From contig WGND01000011.1 in assembly GCA_016124805.1 (NCBI GenBank), positions 1 through 64,000 on the forward strand: 64,000 bases of DNA, read 5' to 3'. The position numbers and the translations under genes are program-made. The notes under the pieces were generated by a model. The model had not been told where the DNA came from. It was given only the letters and a program-made list of their open reading frames with translations, and searched no databases. How positions within the stretch are numbered: the first letter of the stretch is position 1; the number at the start of each line of letters is the position of its first letter. Shown here one piece after another: positions 19,846 through 29,843 of the stretch. Source of the DNA: Hyphomicrobiales bacterium (GTDB lineage Bacteria > Pseudomonadota > Alphaproteobacteria > Parvibaculales > Parvibaculaceae).

Positions 19846-20559
19846 GTGAGCCAGCCTCTCCAGATGGTCGTGTTTGACTGTGACGGCACGCTGATCGACA
19901 GCCAGCACATGATCGTGGCGGCGATGAATCATGCCTTTGAGAAACACGGGCTGGCAACGCTGCCGCGCAAACAGGTTCTCTCGATTGTGGGGCTGTCGCC
20001 GGATGAGGCAATGGCTGCCCTGATGCCGCAGGCGGAAGCGGCGCTGCGTGCCAGTCTGCGCGAAGGCTACAAGGAAGCCTTTTTTACGTTGCGGAGCCGG
20101 AAGGATTTGGCCGAGCCGCTTTTTGAGGGCATTCGCGAGACGCTTGAGGCGCTGGCGCAGCGCCCCGACACGTTGATGGGCATTGCCACGGGCAAGTCGC
20201 AGAAAGGCCTGCGGCACGCGCTGGAAACGCATGACTTGCGGCACCATTTTGTGACTTTGCAGACGGCGGATGATGCGCCCTCAAAGCCGCATCCCCAAAT
20301 GCTGCATCGGGCCATGGCCGAGACCGGCGTGCGGCCCGAGCATACGGTGCTGGTGGGGGATACGAGCTATGACATGGCGATGGCGCGGGCAGCTGGCACC
20401 CATGCGCTCGGCGTTGTTTGGGGCTATCATCCCAAAGAGGCGCTGGCCCGGGCCGGCGCGCACCAGATTGTGACGCAGACGGGCGATATCGTGCCTGCCA
20501 TTGAACGACTATTGGGCGCGTCCACCAAGGACGCTGCATTGGAAGGAGGAGCGATATGA
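19846..20559 (+). CDS. HAD-family phosphatase (Gph/phosphoglycolate type)
   Basis: A 237-residue haloacid dehalogenase hydrolase. Motif I DCDGTLIDS holds the nucleophile Asp11 and acid/base Asp13; motif II is in GIATGKSQKGL, and motif IV is VLVGDTSYDMAMARAAG. The helical cap between residues 20 and 85 makes it subclass I, like phosphoglycolate phosphatase. The substrate is not evident. It begins with GTG 3 bases after the pseudouridine synthase and overlaps the next gene by 4. Confidence 0.88.
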   Translation: MSQPLQMVVFDCDGTLIDSQHMIVAAMNHAFEKHGLATLPRKQVLSIVGLSPDEAMAALMPQAEAALRASLREGYKEAFFTLRSRKDLAEPLFEGIRETLEALAQRPDTLMGIATGKSQKGLRHALETHDLRHHFVTLQTADDAPSKPHPQMLHRAMAETGVRPEHTVLVGDTSYDMAMARAAGTHALGVVWGYHPKEALARAGAHQIVTQTGDIVPAIERLLGASTKDAALEGGAI

Positions 20560-22328
20560 GCGCCTTTCTGAAATTTATTGTCTGTCTTGTTGTTGTCGTG
20601 GGCGGGCTTTTATTCGCCCTCACATTTGTCGATCTCGGTCGTTTTGCGCCCCGCATTGAGCAGGCGGCAAAAGATGCGACGGGACGCTATCTCAAGATCG
20701 CTGGTGGCCTTCATATCGGTCTGTCGCTGACGCCATCGCTGGTGGCGGAAGGCGTGACCTTCGGCAATGCCGATTGGGGCAAGGAACCCAATATGGTTCG
20801 TGCCGACAAGCTGGGGTTGAGCCTGTCGCTGGTGCCGCTCTTCTCCGGCACGGTGGCGCTGCAGAATGTGACGCTTGAGAATGCCAATATCTATCTGGAG
20901 ACGGATCGGAACGGCAAAGGCAATTGGGAGCTCTTCGACAAGGCTGAGCCTGCTGACGCGGCGCCCGCATCCGGCGGTGGTTTTGCCATCGGCGCGCTGC
21001 CGCAGGTGACGATTAAAAATCTCGCCCTGAATTATCGCGACGGCCAGACAGGCAAGATCAGCAAGGCCAATTTTGAGGATGTCTCGATCCGCTCCAAAGG
21101 CAATGGGGTGCATGCCAATCTTGTTGGCAGCGTGAACGGTTCGCCTGTGTCCTTTGCATCGGATATTTCTTCGCAAGGCTCCAATGTCAATCTGGCCAAT
21201 GCTGTTTTCTCGGTTGACGGCACCAGCGCGAAGGGTGACCTGTCGGTGTCGCTGGACGGCAAACCGAAGATTGAAGGTGTGCTGGAAAGCGAGAAGCTAG
21301 ACCTGACCTCGATTGCCGGTGGCGGGAGTGGTGCCGGTGCTGCGAAGGGTGGGCCGTTGTTCAGCCGGGACCCTTTGCCGCTTGAGGCGCTGGACCAGGC
21401 CGATGCCAATCTGACACTCAAGCTTGATGAATTGCTGGTGAGCGGCCTGCGTCTTGATGATGTGATCGTGCCGATCCAGCTTTCCGGTGGGGTGCTCAGC
21501 ATGCCGGTGACAGCGAGCTATCGTGGCGCCAAGATCAACGCCAAGCTCGGCGCGAAGGCCGCGGGCAAAGCGGTGACACTGAATGCCTCTTCCAGCGGCT
21601 TCAATTTCGGCCAGATGCTGAAGGACATGAATGTCACGAACATGATTTCCGCCAATGCCGATTTTGGCGCGCAGCTTTCAGGACGTGGCGGCTCGCTGCA
21701 TGCCATTGCCTCATCGCTGAACGGGCAGACAAATTTCGTGCTCGGCAAGGGAACGATCAATTCCAAGGCTTTTGCGATTGTCTCCGACGATCTGGCCAAG
21801 GCGATTATTCCAGGTGGCAGCAGCAGCGGCACGGCGCAGCTTGTCTGTGCCATCAGCCGCTTTGACTTTGCGGGCGGTGTAGGCACGTCGAAGGCGCTGG
21901 CGATGGAAACCAATGCGCTGGTGACGACAGGCGCCGGCACGATTGATCTTGGCAATGAGCGTCTTGATCTGCTGCTGAAACCCAAGCCGAAAGAGGCGAG
22001 CCTTGTGAGCCTTGCCTTCCCCATTCGCGTGTCGGGACCGCTGACATCGCCCGGCGCGGGGATCGACAAGACAAGTGCTGCCAAGAGCATCGCTACCGGC
22101 GCGGCGGGCGTGGCGCTGACCGGCGGTCTCGGCGCCTTGCTGCCGCTGATGAGCACGGGCAATGACTCCGCCTCGGCGAGCGGTGGCTGCGGTGCGCTGG
22201 CGACAAATGCCGCCAAGGAGCAAAGCGGCGTGCTGGGCAGTGTCGGTGGTGCGGCCGAAAGCGTGGGCAAGGGTGTTGGCAGTGCCGTCGACAGCGTGAC
22301 CAAGGGCATTGGCGGTTTCTTCAAATGA
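20556..22328 (+). CDS. AsmA-family envelope protein
   Basis: A 590-residue protein with one N-terminal membrane span (residues about 5-27) and a long beta-rich periplasmic part, the architecture of AsmA proteins, which are proposed to carry phospholipid between membranes. The start RFAPRIEQAAKDATGRYL and the C-terminal conserved region with LVCAISRFDFAGGVG and LLLKPKPKEASLVSLAFPIRVSGPLTSPG are typical. The last 80 residues are glycine- and serine-rich. It overlaps both neighbours by 4 bases. Confidence 0.85.
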   Translation: MSAFLKFIVCLVVVVGGLLFALTFVDLGRFAPRIEQAAKDATGRYLKIAGGLHIGLSLTPSLVAEGVTFGNADWGKEPNMVRADKLGLSLSLVPLFSGTVALQNVTLENANIYLETDRNGKGNWELFDKAEPADAAPASGGGFAIGALPQVTIKNLALNYRDGQTGKISKANFEDVSIRSKGNGVHANLVGSVNGSPVSFASDISSQGSNVNLANAVFSVDGTSAKGDLSVSLDGKPKIEGVLESEKLDLTSIAGGGSGAGAAKGGPLFSRDPLPLEALDQADANLTLKLDELLVSGLRLDDVIVPIQLSGGVLSMPVTASYRGAKINAKLGAKAAGKAVTLNASSSGFNFGQMLKDMNVTNMISANADFGAQLSGRGGSLHAIASSLNGQTNFVLGKGTINSKAFAIVSDDLAKAIIPGGSSSGTAQLVCAISRFDFAGGVGTSKALAMETNALVTTGAGTIDLGNERLDLLLKPKPKEASLVSLAFPIRVSGPLTSPGAGIDKTSAAKSIATGAAGVALTGGLGALLPLMSTGNDSASASGGCGALATNAAKEQSGVLGSVGGAAESVGKGVGSAVDSVTKGIGGFFK

Positions 22329-23131
22329 GTGCTGACAACAAAGACGATAATGTGTCGCTGTTCGACCTGCGGGGGCGACCGATGGATGATCAGGTTGCCC
22401 ATCCCGGTCAGGAAGCACCGCGTCTGCCCAAGCGCTTCTACAAGGAGGCCAGCGCCACGCCCGTCGAGGGCGGCTTTGCCATTCAGCTGGATGGGCGCAC
22501 GGTGAAGACACCGACACGGCAGCCGCTGATTGTGCCGAGCAGGACGCTGGGGCAGGCGGTGGCCGATGAATGGGCCGCGCAGACCGACTATATCGATCCG
22601 CGTCGCATGTGGCATACGAAGCTTGCCAATACCGCGCTTGATCTGGTGGCGCCGCGCCGGGAGGCGGTGATTGCCGATATTCTGAGTTTTGCCGGGACCG
22701 ACCTTTTGAGCTACCGGGCAGAATCACCTTCGAGCCTTGTCGAGCGGCAGGCGGCCTGCTGGGACAAGCTACTCTTTTGGGTGGCGGAGCGCTTTGGCGC
22801 CCGGCTTAAGGTCACCTCCGGCATCATGCATGTGAAACAGGATGATGACGCCATCGAGGCATTGCGGCGGGCCGTTGAGCCCTTCAATGCCTTCGAGCTG
22901 GCGGGGCTCCATAATGCCACCACCCTGACAGGATCGGCGGTGATCGGGCTTGCCCTGCTGAAAGGCCAACTCGACGCTGCGGCAGCATTTGATGCGGCCC
23001 ATATTGACGAGGCCTGGCAGATCGAAATGTGCGGGGAAGACGAAGAGGAAGCGGCCCGTCTGGCCATCCGAAAATCAGAGCTGGAAGCCACGCATCACTT
23101 CATTTTGCTCGCGCGGGATATAGTCTGTTAG
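22325..23131 (+). CDS. ATP12-type F1-ATPase assembly chaperone
   Basis: A 268-residue homologue of the mitochondrial chaperone Atp12, which protects the F1 alpha subunit during assembly. The motifs KRFYKEASATPVEGGFAIQLDGR, the segment VKTPTRQPLIVPS, and the C-terminal half with LLSYRAESP and LTGSAVIGLALLKGQL match the family. It is the last gene of the rarA chain. Found mainly in alphaproteobacteria and mitochondria, it supports the class assignment. Confidence 0.9.
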   Translation: MSADNKDDNVSLFDLRGRPMDDQVAHPGQEAPRLPKRFYKEASATPVEGGFAIQLDGRTVKTPTRQPLIVPSRTLGQAVADEWAAQTDYIDPRRMWHTKLANTALDLVAPRREAVIADILSFAGTDLLSYRAESPSSLVERQAACWDKLLFWVAERFGARLKVTSGIMHVKQDDDAIEALRRAVEPFNAFELAGLHNATTLTGSAVIGLALLKGQLDAAAAFDAAHIDEAWQIEMCGEDEEEAARLAIRKSELEATHHFILLARDIVC

Positions 23132-23300
23132 GCTTCACTACCTACAAGTTTGTTGATTGATTTGAAGCAATTGGCAAACTGACGAACGGGGTGCTATTCA
23201 AGCGCCTGTCATTCGTTCCGGCACCAGTCTGGCGGGGCGAACAATCGAACAAGTGTGATTTGGTCACCATATTCGGGACCCAGCGTGTGAAAGGGGCGGC

Positions 23301-24833
23301 ATGAAGGAGATTCTTCGCCAGCTTGAGGAGCTTCGTGCAACAGCGAAGCTCGGCGGCGGTCAGAAGCGCATTGATGCACAACATGGGCGCGGCAAGCTGA
23401 CCGCGCGTGAACGCATTGAATTGCTGCTCGACGCAGGCTCATTTGAAGAGTTCGACACCTTTGTCGAGCATGATTGCCACGACTTCGGCATGGAGAAGCA
23501 GAAGATTCTCGGTGATGGCGTGGTGACAGGCTGGGGCACGATCAATGGTCGCCCGGTCTATCTCTTCGTGAAGGATTTTACCGTTTTCGGCGGTTCGCTC
23601 TCCAAGGCCCATGCCCGCAAGATGACGAAGATCCAGGATATGGCGCTGCGCACTGGCGCGCCGATCATCGGCCTTTTCGATGCGGGCGGCGCGCGCATTC
23701 AGGAAGGCGTGGACGCGCTGGGTGGCTATGGTGAAGTGTTCACCCGCAATGTGCAGGCCTCGGGCGTCATTCCGCAAATCTCGGTGATCATGGGGCCCTG
23801 CGCCGGTGGTGACGTTTATTCGCCCGCCATGACGGATTTCATCTTCATGGTGCGCGATACCTCCTACATGTTCGTGACCGGCCCGGATGTGGTGAAGACG
23901 GTGACGAATGAAACCGTGACGTCCGAACAGCTGGGCGGGGCAAGCATCCACACCACGAAATCGTCTGTCGCCGATGGCGGCTTCGACAATGACGTGGTGG
24001 CGATGACGCAGATCCGCCGCTTTGTGGATTTCCTGCCGCTGTCGAACCGCGACGAAGTGCCGGAGCGTCCTTTCTTTGATGATCCTCAGCGTACGGAAAT
24101 TTCGCTCGATACGCTGATTCCGGCCAATCCGAACATGCCCTACGACATGAAGGAGCTGATCCTGAAGGTTGTAGACGAGGCGGACTTCTTCGAGCTTCAG
24201 GAAGGCTTTGCCAAGAACATCATCACCGGCTTTGCGCGCATTGAAGGCCGAACCGTGGGTGTGGTGGCCAACCAGCCGATGGTGCTGGCGGGCGTGCTCG
24301 ACAGCGATGCGAGCCGCAAGGCCGCGCGCTTCGTGCGTTTCTGCGACTGCTTCAATATTCCGATTGTGACTTTCGTCGACGTGCCGGGCTTCCTGCCTGG
24401 TACGGCGCAGGAATATGGCGGTCTCATCAAGCACGGTGCCAAGCTGCTGTTTGCCTATACCGAAGCGACCGTGCCGAAAATTACCGTCATCACGCGCAAG
24501 GCCTATGGTGGTGCCTATGACGTGATGGCCTCCAAGCATATTGGTGGCGACATCAATTATGCCTGGCCGACGGCGCAGATTGCTGTGATGGGCGCCAAGG
24601 GGGCGGTGGAAATCATCCATCGCGCCGATATCGGCGATCCGGAAAAGATTGCGCATCACACCAAGGTCTATGAAGACCGCTTCCTCAACCCCTTCGTGGC
24701 TGCCCAGCGTGGCTATATCGATGAGGTTATCATGCCGCATTCGACCAGGGTCCGCGTTTCGCGCGCGCTTGCTTTGCTGCGCGACAAGCAGATCGAGACC
24801 CCCTGGAAGAAGCACGACAACATTCCGCTTTGA
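23301..24833 (+). CDS. pccB: Propionyl-CoA carboxylase beta subunit
   Basis: A 510-residue carboxyltransferase that moves CO2 from carboxybiotin to propionyl-CoA, giving methylmalonyl-CoA. The two crotonase-fold halves are visible: [26 protein letters not shown] with [23 protein letters not shown], and later [24 protein letters not shown] with [14 protein letters not shown]. Normal length. A weak possible promoter (TTGGCA 23171-23176, TATTCA 23195-23200) lies in the 169-base gap before it. pccA follows after 10 bases. Confidence 0.94.
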   Translation: MKEILRQLEELRATAKLGGGQKRIDAQHGRGKLTARERIELLLDAGSFEEFDTFVEHDCHDFGMEKQKILGDGVVTGWGTINGRPVYLFVKDFTVFGGSLSKAHARKMTKIQDMALRTGAPIIGLFDAGGARIQEGVDALGGYGEVFTRNVQASGVIPQISVIMGPCAGGDVYSPAMTDFIFMVRDTSYMFVTGPDVVKTVTNETVTSEQLGGASIHTTKSSVADGGFDNDVVAMTQIRRFVDFLPLSNRDEVPERPFFDDPQRTEISLDTLIPANPNMPYDMKELILKVVDEADFFELQEGFAKNIITGFARIEGRTVGVVANQPMVLAGVLDSDASRKAARFVRFCDCFNIPIVTFVDVPGFLPGTAQEYGGLIKHGAKLLFAYTEATVPKITVITRKAYGGAYDVMASKHIGGDINYAWPTAQIAVMGAKGAVEIIHRADIGDPEKIAHHTKVYEDRFLNPFVAAQRGYIDEVIMPHSTRVRVSRALALLRDKQIETPWKKHDNIPL

Positions 24834-24843
24834 GGCGAGCCAT

Positions 24844-26865
24844 ATGTTCAAGAAAATCCTGATCGCCAATCGTGGCGAAATCGCATGCCGCGTTATCAAG
24901 ACCGCGCGCAAAATGGGCATCAAGACGGTTGCCGTTTATTCGGACACTGACAAGGATGCGCTGCATGTGGAGATGGCCGACGAGGCGGTGCATATTGGTG
25001 CCGCGCCGGCCGCGCAGTCCTATCTGCTGATCGACAAGATCATTGATGCCTGCAAGCAGACCGGTGCTGAAGCCGTGCATCCGGGCTATGGCTTTCTGTC
25101 GGAGAATCCGAAATTCGCCATCGCGCTGGAGAAGGCAGGGATCAAGTTTATCGGACCCAATATCAAGGCCATCGAAGTGATGGGCGACAAGATTGAGTCC
25201 AAGAAATTTGCCAATGAAGCCAAGGTCTCCACAGTGCCGGGCTATCTCGGCGTGATCGAGACGCCGGAAGAAGCGGTGAAGATTGCCGGTGAAATCGGCT
25301 ATCCCGTAATGATCAAGGCCTCGGCCGGTGGCGGCGGCAAGGGCATGCGCATTGCGTGGTCGGAATCGGAAGTGGCCGAAGGCTTTGCCTCCTCAATGTC
25401 GGAAGCCAAGTCGAGCTTCGGCGATGACCGTGTTTTCATCGAGAAATTCGTGACCAATCCGCGTCACATCGAAATCCAGTTGGTCGGCGACAAGCATGGC
25501 AATGCGATTTATGTGGTGGAGCGCGAATGCTCGATCCAGCGTCGCAACCAGAAGGTGATCGAAGAGGCGCCATCACCCTTCCTTGATGAAGCCACCCGCA
25601 AGGCCATGGGCGAACAGTCCGTGGCGCTGGCCAAGGCCGTGCAATATGAAAGCGCGGGTACGGTGGAATTCATCGTCGATCAGGATCGCAATTTCTATTT
25701 CCTCGAAATGAATACGCGCCTGCAGGTGGAACACCCGGTGACCGAGCTCATCACGGGCATCGACCTTGTGGAACAGATGATCCGGGTTGCCTATGGCGAA
25801 GAACTGAAGATCAAGCAGTCGGATGTGAAGATCAAAGGCTGGGCGATTGAAAGCCGCATCTATGCCGAAGATCCCTATCGCAACTTCCTGCCGTCAACGG
25901 GTCGTCTGGTGCGCTACCAGCCGCCGGCTGAAGGCACGGAGAACGGTTTGACCATCCGCAATGACACCGGCGTTTACGAGGGCGGTGAGATTTCGCTGTT
26001 CTATGATCCGATGATTGCCAAGCTCTGCACGCATGGACCGGATCGCAAGAGCGCGATCGAACATATGTCTGTGGCGCTCGACAAGTTCCGCATTGAAGGC
26101 ATTCAGCACAATATTCCATTCCTCGGGGCGATCATGGAGCATCCGCGCTTCATGGAAGGCCGTCTGACGACGGGATTTATCGCCGAAGAATTTCCGGACG
26201 GCTTCCATGGCGTGCCGCTGTCGGATACGCGCATGAATGTGCTTTCGACGGTTGCCGTTTACATGAACAAGATTCATGCCGACCGTGCCGTGATGATTTC
26301 CGGGCAGTTGCCGAACCGTCCACGTCGTCTGCCGACCGACTGGGTTGTCTCCATCAATGACTGGACCGTGAAGGCGTCGGCCATTCGCAACGAGATGGGC
26401 GTTGAGGTGTCGCTGCTTGATGCCGACGACAAGGTGATGTCGACGCATTTCGTCGAGAGCGAATGGGTGCCCGGCGAGTTTGTGTTCCACGGCTTTGTGG
26501 ATGGCAAACCGATTGTGGTGCAGCTTGAACGTGCCAAGGAAGGCTATCAACTGAAATATCGCGGGGCCTCGGCCCATGCTGTCGTGCGCACGAAAACAGC
26601 TCATGCGCTCAATCTGCTGATGCCGGAAAAGGTGGCGCCCGATACGTCGAAATTCCTGCTCTGCCCGATGCCGGGTCTCGTCAAATCCATCGCGGTGGAA
26701 GCGGGCCAGGACGTGAAGGCGGGTCAGACGCTGGCTGTCGTGGAAGCGATGAAGATGGAAAACATCCTGCGCGCCGAACGCGATGGCAAGGTGGCCAAGA
26801 TCGAATGCGCGGCGGGTGACAGTCTGGCTGTGGACGCCGTGATCATGGAATTTGATTTCGGCTGA
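24844..26865 (+). CDS. pccA: Propionyl-CoA carboxylase alpha subunit (biotin-containing)
   Basis: A 673-residue biotin carboxylase plus biotin carrier. The start MFKKILIANRGEIACRVI was chosen over longer in-frame options inside pccB. The biotin carboxylase part holds the glycine-rich ATP loop KASAGGGGKGMRIAW and EMNTRLQVEHPVTE; a middle subunit-contact domain follows; the carrier domain has EAMKM with the biotinylated lysine near residue 637. Together with pccB it feeds odd-chain fatty acid and branched amino acid products to methylmalonyl-CoA. Confidence 0.95.
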   Translation: MFKKILIANRGEIACRVIKTARKMGIKTVAVYSDTDKDALHVEMADEAVHIGAAPAAQSYLLIDKIIDACKQTGAEAVHPGYGFLSENPKFAIALEKAGIKFIGPNIKAIEVMGDKIESKKFANEAKVSTVPGYLGVIETPEEAVKIAGEIGYPVMIKASAGGGGKGMRIAWSESEVAEGFASSMSEAKSSFGDDRVFIEKFVTNPRHIEIQLVGDKHGNAIYVVERECSIQRRNQKVIEEAPSPFLDEATRKAMGEQSVALAKAVQYESAGTVEFIVDQDRNFYFLEMNTRLQVEHPVTELITGIDLVEQMIRVAYGEELKIKQSDVKIKGWAIESRIYAEDPYRNFLPSTGRLVRYQPPAEGTENGLTIRNDTGVYEGGEISLFYDPMIAKLCTHGPDRKSAIEHMSVALDKFRIEGIQHNIPFLGAIMEHPRFMEGRLTTGFIAEEFPDGFHGVPLSDTRMNVLSTVAVYMNKIHADRAVMISGQLPNRPRRLPTDWVVSINDWTVKASAIRNEMGVEVSLLDADDKVMSTHFVESEWVPGEFVFHGFVDGKPIVVQLERAKEGYQLKYRGASAHAVVRTKTAHALNLLMPEKVAPDTSKFLLCPMPGLVKSIAVEAGQDVKAGQTLAVVEAMKMENILRAERDGKVAKIECAAGDSLAVDAVIMEFDFG

Positions 26866-26968
26866 GCGGCCAATCTTACGAAAAGAAAAGATATCCCCAA
26901 TTGAAATGGGGGCGTTGAAGGGCCACTTTGGATTTATGGATGATTTTGGTCCTGAATCTGGAGTGGTT

Positions 26969-28036
26969 ATGCGCGCATTTTTTCTGACGGTCCTGTTAAC
27001 CCTTTTCACGCTCTGTGCGGCTGGTACAGCGGCAGAGGCCCGTGACGCCGCTGTTCAGAAAACCTCTGAATGGAGCTTTGGCGACAGCCTTTATGCTGCC
27101 GGTCAGGATGTGACGGTGGATAACAAGGTTGACGGGTCGCTGACGATTGTCGGCGAAACCGTGTCGGTGACCAATGATACCACCATTTCCAAGGATGCAT
27201 GGATTACCGGCCGACAGGTTGCCGTGGAAGGCCTGATTGGCCGTGATCTGACGATCCGTGCGCAGAATGCGGTGATCAACGGCCATGTGAAGGGCGATGT
27301 GACCTATTACGGCATGAATCTGAGCCTCGGGCCGGATGCCGTGGTGGATGGCGATCTGCGTTATTACTCCGCCTCCAAAGCCGTGATCGATCAGGGCGCC
27401 AAGGTGTCGGGCACGATTTATCCCCATTCATGGCGCGATGAACCCATCGGCAATGACCACATGATGGGCTCCGGCATGCCCGATCATATGGGGCCGGGCG
27501 CCGAGCCGCATGAGCGCCGGTCCTGGATGCAGGAAGGCAGCCGCTTTTATTCCGTACCCGGATATGAAATGTCGCTGGCGGGGGCGGTGTTTTTCGGCTT
27601 GCTCGCCTCGCTTGTGGTGCTGTTCGGGCCGAGCCACGCCGACAATATGAGCAAGGCTGCTTTTGAAGCGCCGCTGATGGCACTGGTGATCGGGTTTTTC
27701 TGGCTCGCCGGTGTGCCCATTCTGGCGGTCATGAGTGCCGTCACCATTGTCGGCCTGCCGCTGGCGGGCCTGCTGCTGTTGCTCTGGCCGCTGGGCGTGG
27801 TGATGGGGCTTGTTGCCTCCATTGCCGTCATTGCGCGTTTTGTCTCCGCGCGTCTTGGCGCGGCAGGCGAGGGCGCGCTGGGCGGCTTTGCCGGGATCGT
27901 GATCGGCACGGGCATTGTCTGGGCCTTTATCCACGCACCCGTTGCGGGCGGGCTTTTCTGGCTCGTCACGGTCTGCATCGGCATTGGCGCGATGGCGCTG
28001 AGTGGGCGGGTGCAGATCACGCGCGTCGAGCTTTAG
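26969..28036 (+). CDS. Exported polymer-forming (bactofilin-like) protein with C-terminal membrane spans
   Basis: A 355-residue protein. Residues 1-24 are a signal peptide ending near AAEA. From about 35 to 150 runs a right-handed beta-helix-like repeat with regularly spaced valine/isoleucine-glycine steps (GQDVTVDNKVDGSLTIVG, GLIGRDLTIRAQNAVINGHV), as in bactofilins and polymer-forming proteins. A Met/His-rich linker follows (DHMMGSGMPDHMGPG), then four or five hydrophobic segments. The helix would face the periplasm, unlike cytoplasmic bactofilins. GGAG lies 6 bases before the ATG. Precise role unknown. Confidence 0.75.
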   Translation: MRAFFLTVLLTLFTLCAAGTAAEARDAAVQKTSEWSFGDSLYAAGQDVTVDNKVDGSLTIVGETVSVTNDTTISKDAWITGRQVAVEGLIGRDLTIRAQNAVINGHVKGDVTYYGMNLSLGPDAVVDGDLRYYSASKAVIDQGAKVSGTIYPHSWRDEPIGNDHMMGSGMPDHMGPGAEPHERRSWMQEGSRFYSVPGYEMSLAGAVFFGLLASLVVLFGPSHADNMSKAAFEAPLMALVIGFFWLAGVPILAVMSAVTIVGLPLAGLLLLLWPLGVVMGLVASIAVIARFVSARLGAAGEGALGGFAGIVIGTGIVWAFIHAPVAGGLFWLVTVCIGIGAMALSGRVQITRVEL

Positions 28037-28048
28037 CCGCAGGGCGGA

Positions 28049-29023
28049 TCACAGACAGCCTTTTGATTTGGCGATGGCTGCCATCTGCGAAAACAGTGTG
28101 GCGGCATCATTGGGCACAGGGTTTGCCGAGAACTCGTTATAGAGCGTGGTGACATTGACGATGATGCGCTCGCCATCGCCCCAGCTGTCATAGTCGGACA
28201 TGTTGATGTCCATGGCGGCTTCGAAAGCGGTGAGACCGGCATCGAAACGCTTGCGGGCCTCATCGCGCACATAGGTGAGGTAGTCGCGCACCGCCGCCAC
28301 GCCTTTTTTGTCGGTGATGGGGCCGTGACCCGGCACCACGGTTTCCACATCCATGGCAATGATGCGATTGCAGGCATCAATCCAGTTGGAGACCGGGCCT
28401 TCCCACATGATGGGGTGGCCTTCGATGAAAAGAATGTCGCCGGTGAAGACAACCTTGTCCTCAGGCACATAGACGAGCGCGTCGCCCGGCGTGTGGGCGG
28501 GGCCGACATGCATGATATGCACGGTCTTGTCGCCAACCTTGCGCGTGATCTCCGTGTCGAAGGTGGTGGTGGGCAGGGTCTGGGTGACGCTCTTGAAGTC
28601 AAACGGGCCAAAGCAGTTTGTCAGGAAGGTGCCGAGGTCGCCGAGCTGCGGGGCGGCCTTCAGAAAGCCGATCAGCATGTCGGGTTTTTCATGCGTCATG
28701 GCTTCCGTTGCCAGACGGTGGGCGATGATCTCCGCGCCCTCGCAGCATTCATTGCCATAGCAGTGATCGCCATTGTGATGGGTGTTGACCAGCGTGCCAA
28801 TCTTGGCGGCAGCCTTGGGTTCGGCCTTGCGCATGGCGGCGAGCATGTCACGCGTCAGCGGCACGTCGAAAAGCGTGTCGACCAGCAGTGACTCGCCCCG
28901 GTCCACAATCAACCCGGCATTGGACCAGCCCCAGCCGCCGTCAGGTTGCAGCCAGGCATAGCCCCCGCGTCCGAGATCATGCAGGCCTTTGGTATATTGA
29001 AAGCGGCTGAGACCGAGTGACAT
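28049..29023 (-). CDS. MBL-fold metallo-hydrolase with HHNGDH motif
   Basis: A 324-residue metallo-beta-lactamase-fold protein. Metal motif at residues 82-87 reads HHNGDH, so the second histidine of HxHxDH is replaced by Asn84. Further ligands are expected at HVGPAHTPGD, the aspartate in VVFTGDILF, and the histidine in VVPGHGPI. No signal peptide is obvious. The reaction is unknown; related proteins act on lactones, thiols or cyclic nucleotides. It lies 102 bases downstream of lipB on the same strand. Confidence 0.8.
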   Translation of the reverse strand: MSLGLSRFQYTKGLHDLGRGGYAWLQPDGGWGWSNAGLIVDRGESLLVDTLFDVPLTRDMLAAMRKAEPKAAAKIGTLVNTHHNGDHCYGNECCEGAEIIAHRLATEAMTHEKPDMLIGFLKAAPQLGDLGTFLTNCFGPFDFKSVTQTLPTTTFDTEITRKVGDKTVHIMHVGPAHTPGDALVYVPEDKVVFTGDILFIEGHPIMWEGPVSNWIDACNRIIAMDVETVVPGHGPITDKKGVAAVRDYLTYVRDEARKRFDAGLTAFEAAMDINMSDYDSWGDGERIIVNVTTLYNEFSANPVPNDAATLFSQMAAIAKSKGCL

Positions 29024-29125
29024 GGCATTTCCCCGTTTTTTTATTTTATGACTTGTCGCGTTTTGTGCCCAAGCAGGTTAGCGCCTGTTTGTGGCAAAAC
29101 CCAAATGCGCAGCACCTGTCATGGG

Positions 29126-29827
29126 TCAGTCCTGCGGCGGCGGGACGCTGAAAATCTCGTCAAAGGCATCGCGCAGCGCCATGTCCAGTTCGGGCATGCT
29201 GACGGGCAGGCCCAGATCGACAAGGCTTGTGACGCCATGCTGGCTGATGCCACAGGGGACGATGCCGGTGAAGTGATCAAGCTCGGGATCGAGATTGATG
29301 CTGATGCCGTGAAAGGTCACCCATTTGCGGATGCGCACCCCGATGGCGGCGATCTTGTCCTCGCGACCCTTGCCCTTGTCGGGACGGCGGACCCAGACAC
29401 CGACGCGGCCATAGCGGACCTCGCCTTCGACATTGAAGCGGGCCAGCGTGTTGATGATCCAGGCTTCGAGATCGGCGACGAAGGCGCGGACATCGGGTTT
29501 GCGGTTTTTCAGATTGAGCATGACATAGGCCACGCGCTGGCCGGGGCCATGATAGGTGTATTGGCCGCCGCGACCGGTCTTGTGGACGGGGAAACGGTCC
29601 GGTGCGATCAGATCCTTTTCATCGGCACTGGTGCCGGCGGTATAGAGCGGGGGGTGCTCCAACAGCCAGACAAGCTCGGGCGCGGTGCCCTCGGCAATGG
29701 CGGCGGCGCGGGCTTCCATCTCGGCGACGGCCACATCATAGGGCACGGGCGCGTCGGAAATGCGCCATTCCACGCCCTGCGGGGCAGGGGTTTGGGGGGC
29801 GTCGGAGAGGGATGCGGTCTTAACCAT
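29126..29827 (-). CDS. lipB: Octanoyltransferase LipB
   Basis: A 233-residue enzyme that moves octanoyl groups from acyl carrier protein to lipoyl domains, the first step of lipoate synthesis. The catalytic Cys192 is in [14 protein letters not shown] and the catalytic Lys158 in [27 protein letters not shown], the substrate pocket, is intact. The first 18 residues are a proline-rich extension; translation could begin later. Divergent from the FliN-like gene. Confidence 0.95.
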   Translation of the reverse strand: MVKTASLSDAPQTPAPQGVEWRISDAPVPYDVAVAEMEARAAAIAEGTAPELVWLLEHPPLYTAGTSADEKDLIAPDRFPVHKTGRGGQYTYHGPGQRVAYVMLNLKNRKPDVRAFVADLEAWIINTLARFNVEGEVRYGRVGVWVRRPDKGKGREDKIAAIGVRIRKWVTFHGISINLDPELDHFTGIVPCGISQHGVTSLVDLGLPVSMPELDMALRDAFDEIFSVPPPQD

Positions 29828-29843
29828 GGGGTAACTCTAGCAT

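Noticed and set aside
23132-23300. Short-chain acyl-CoA regulator site before pccB (AGTTTG ... CAAACT)
   Set aside because: A six-base inverted pair about 23 bases apart is likely by chance and does not match a known operator well.
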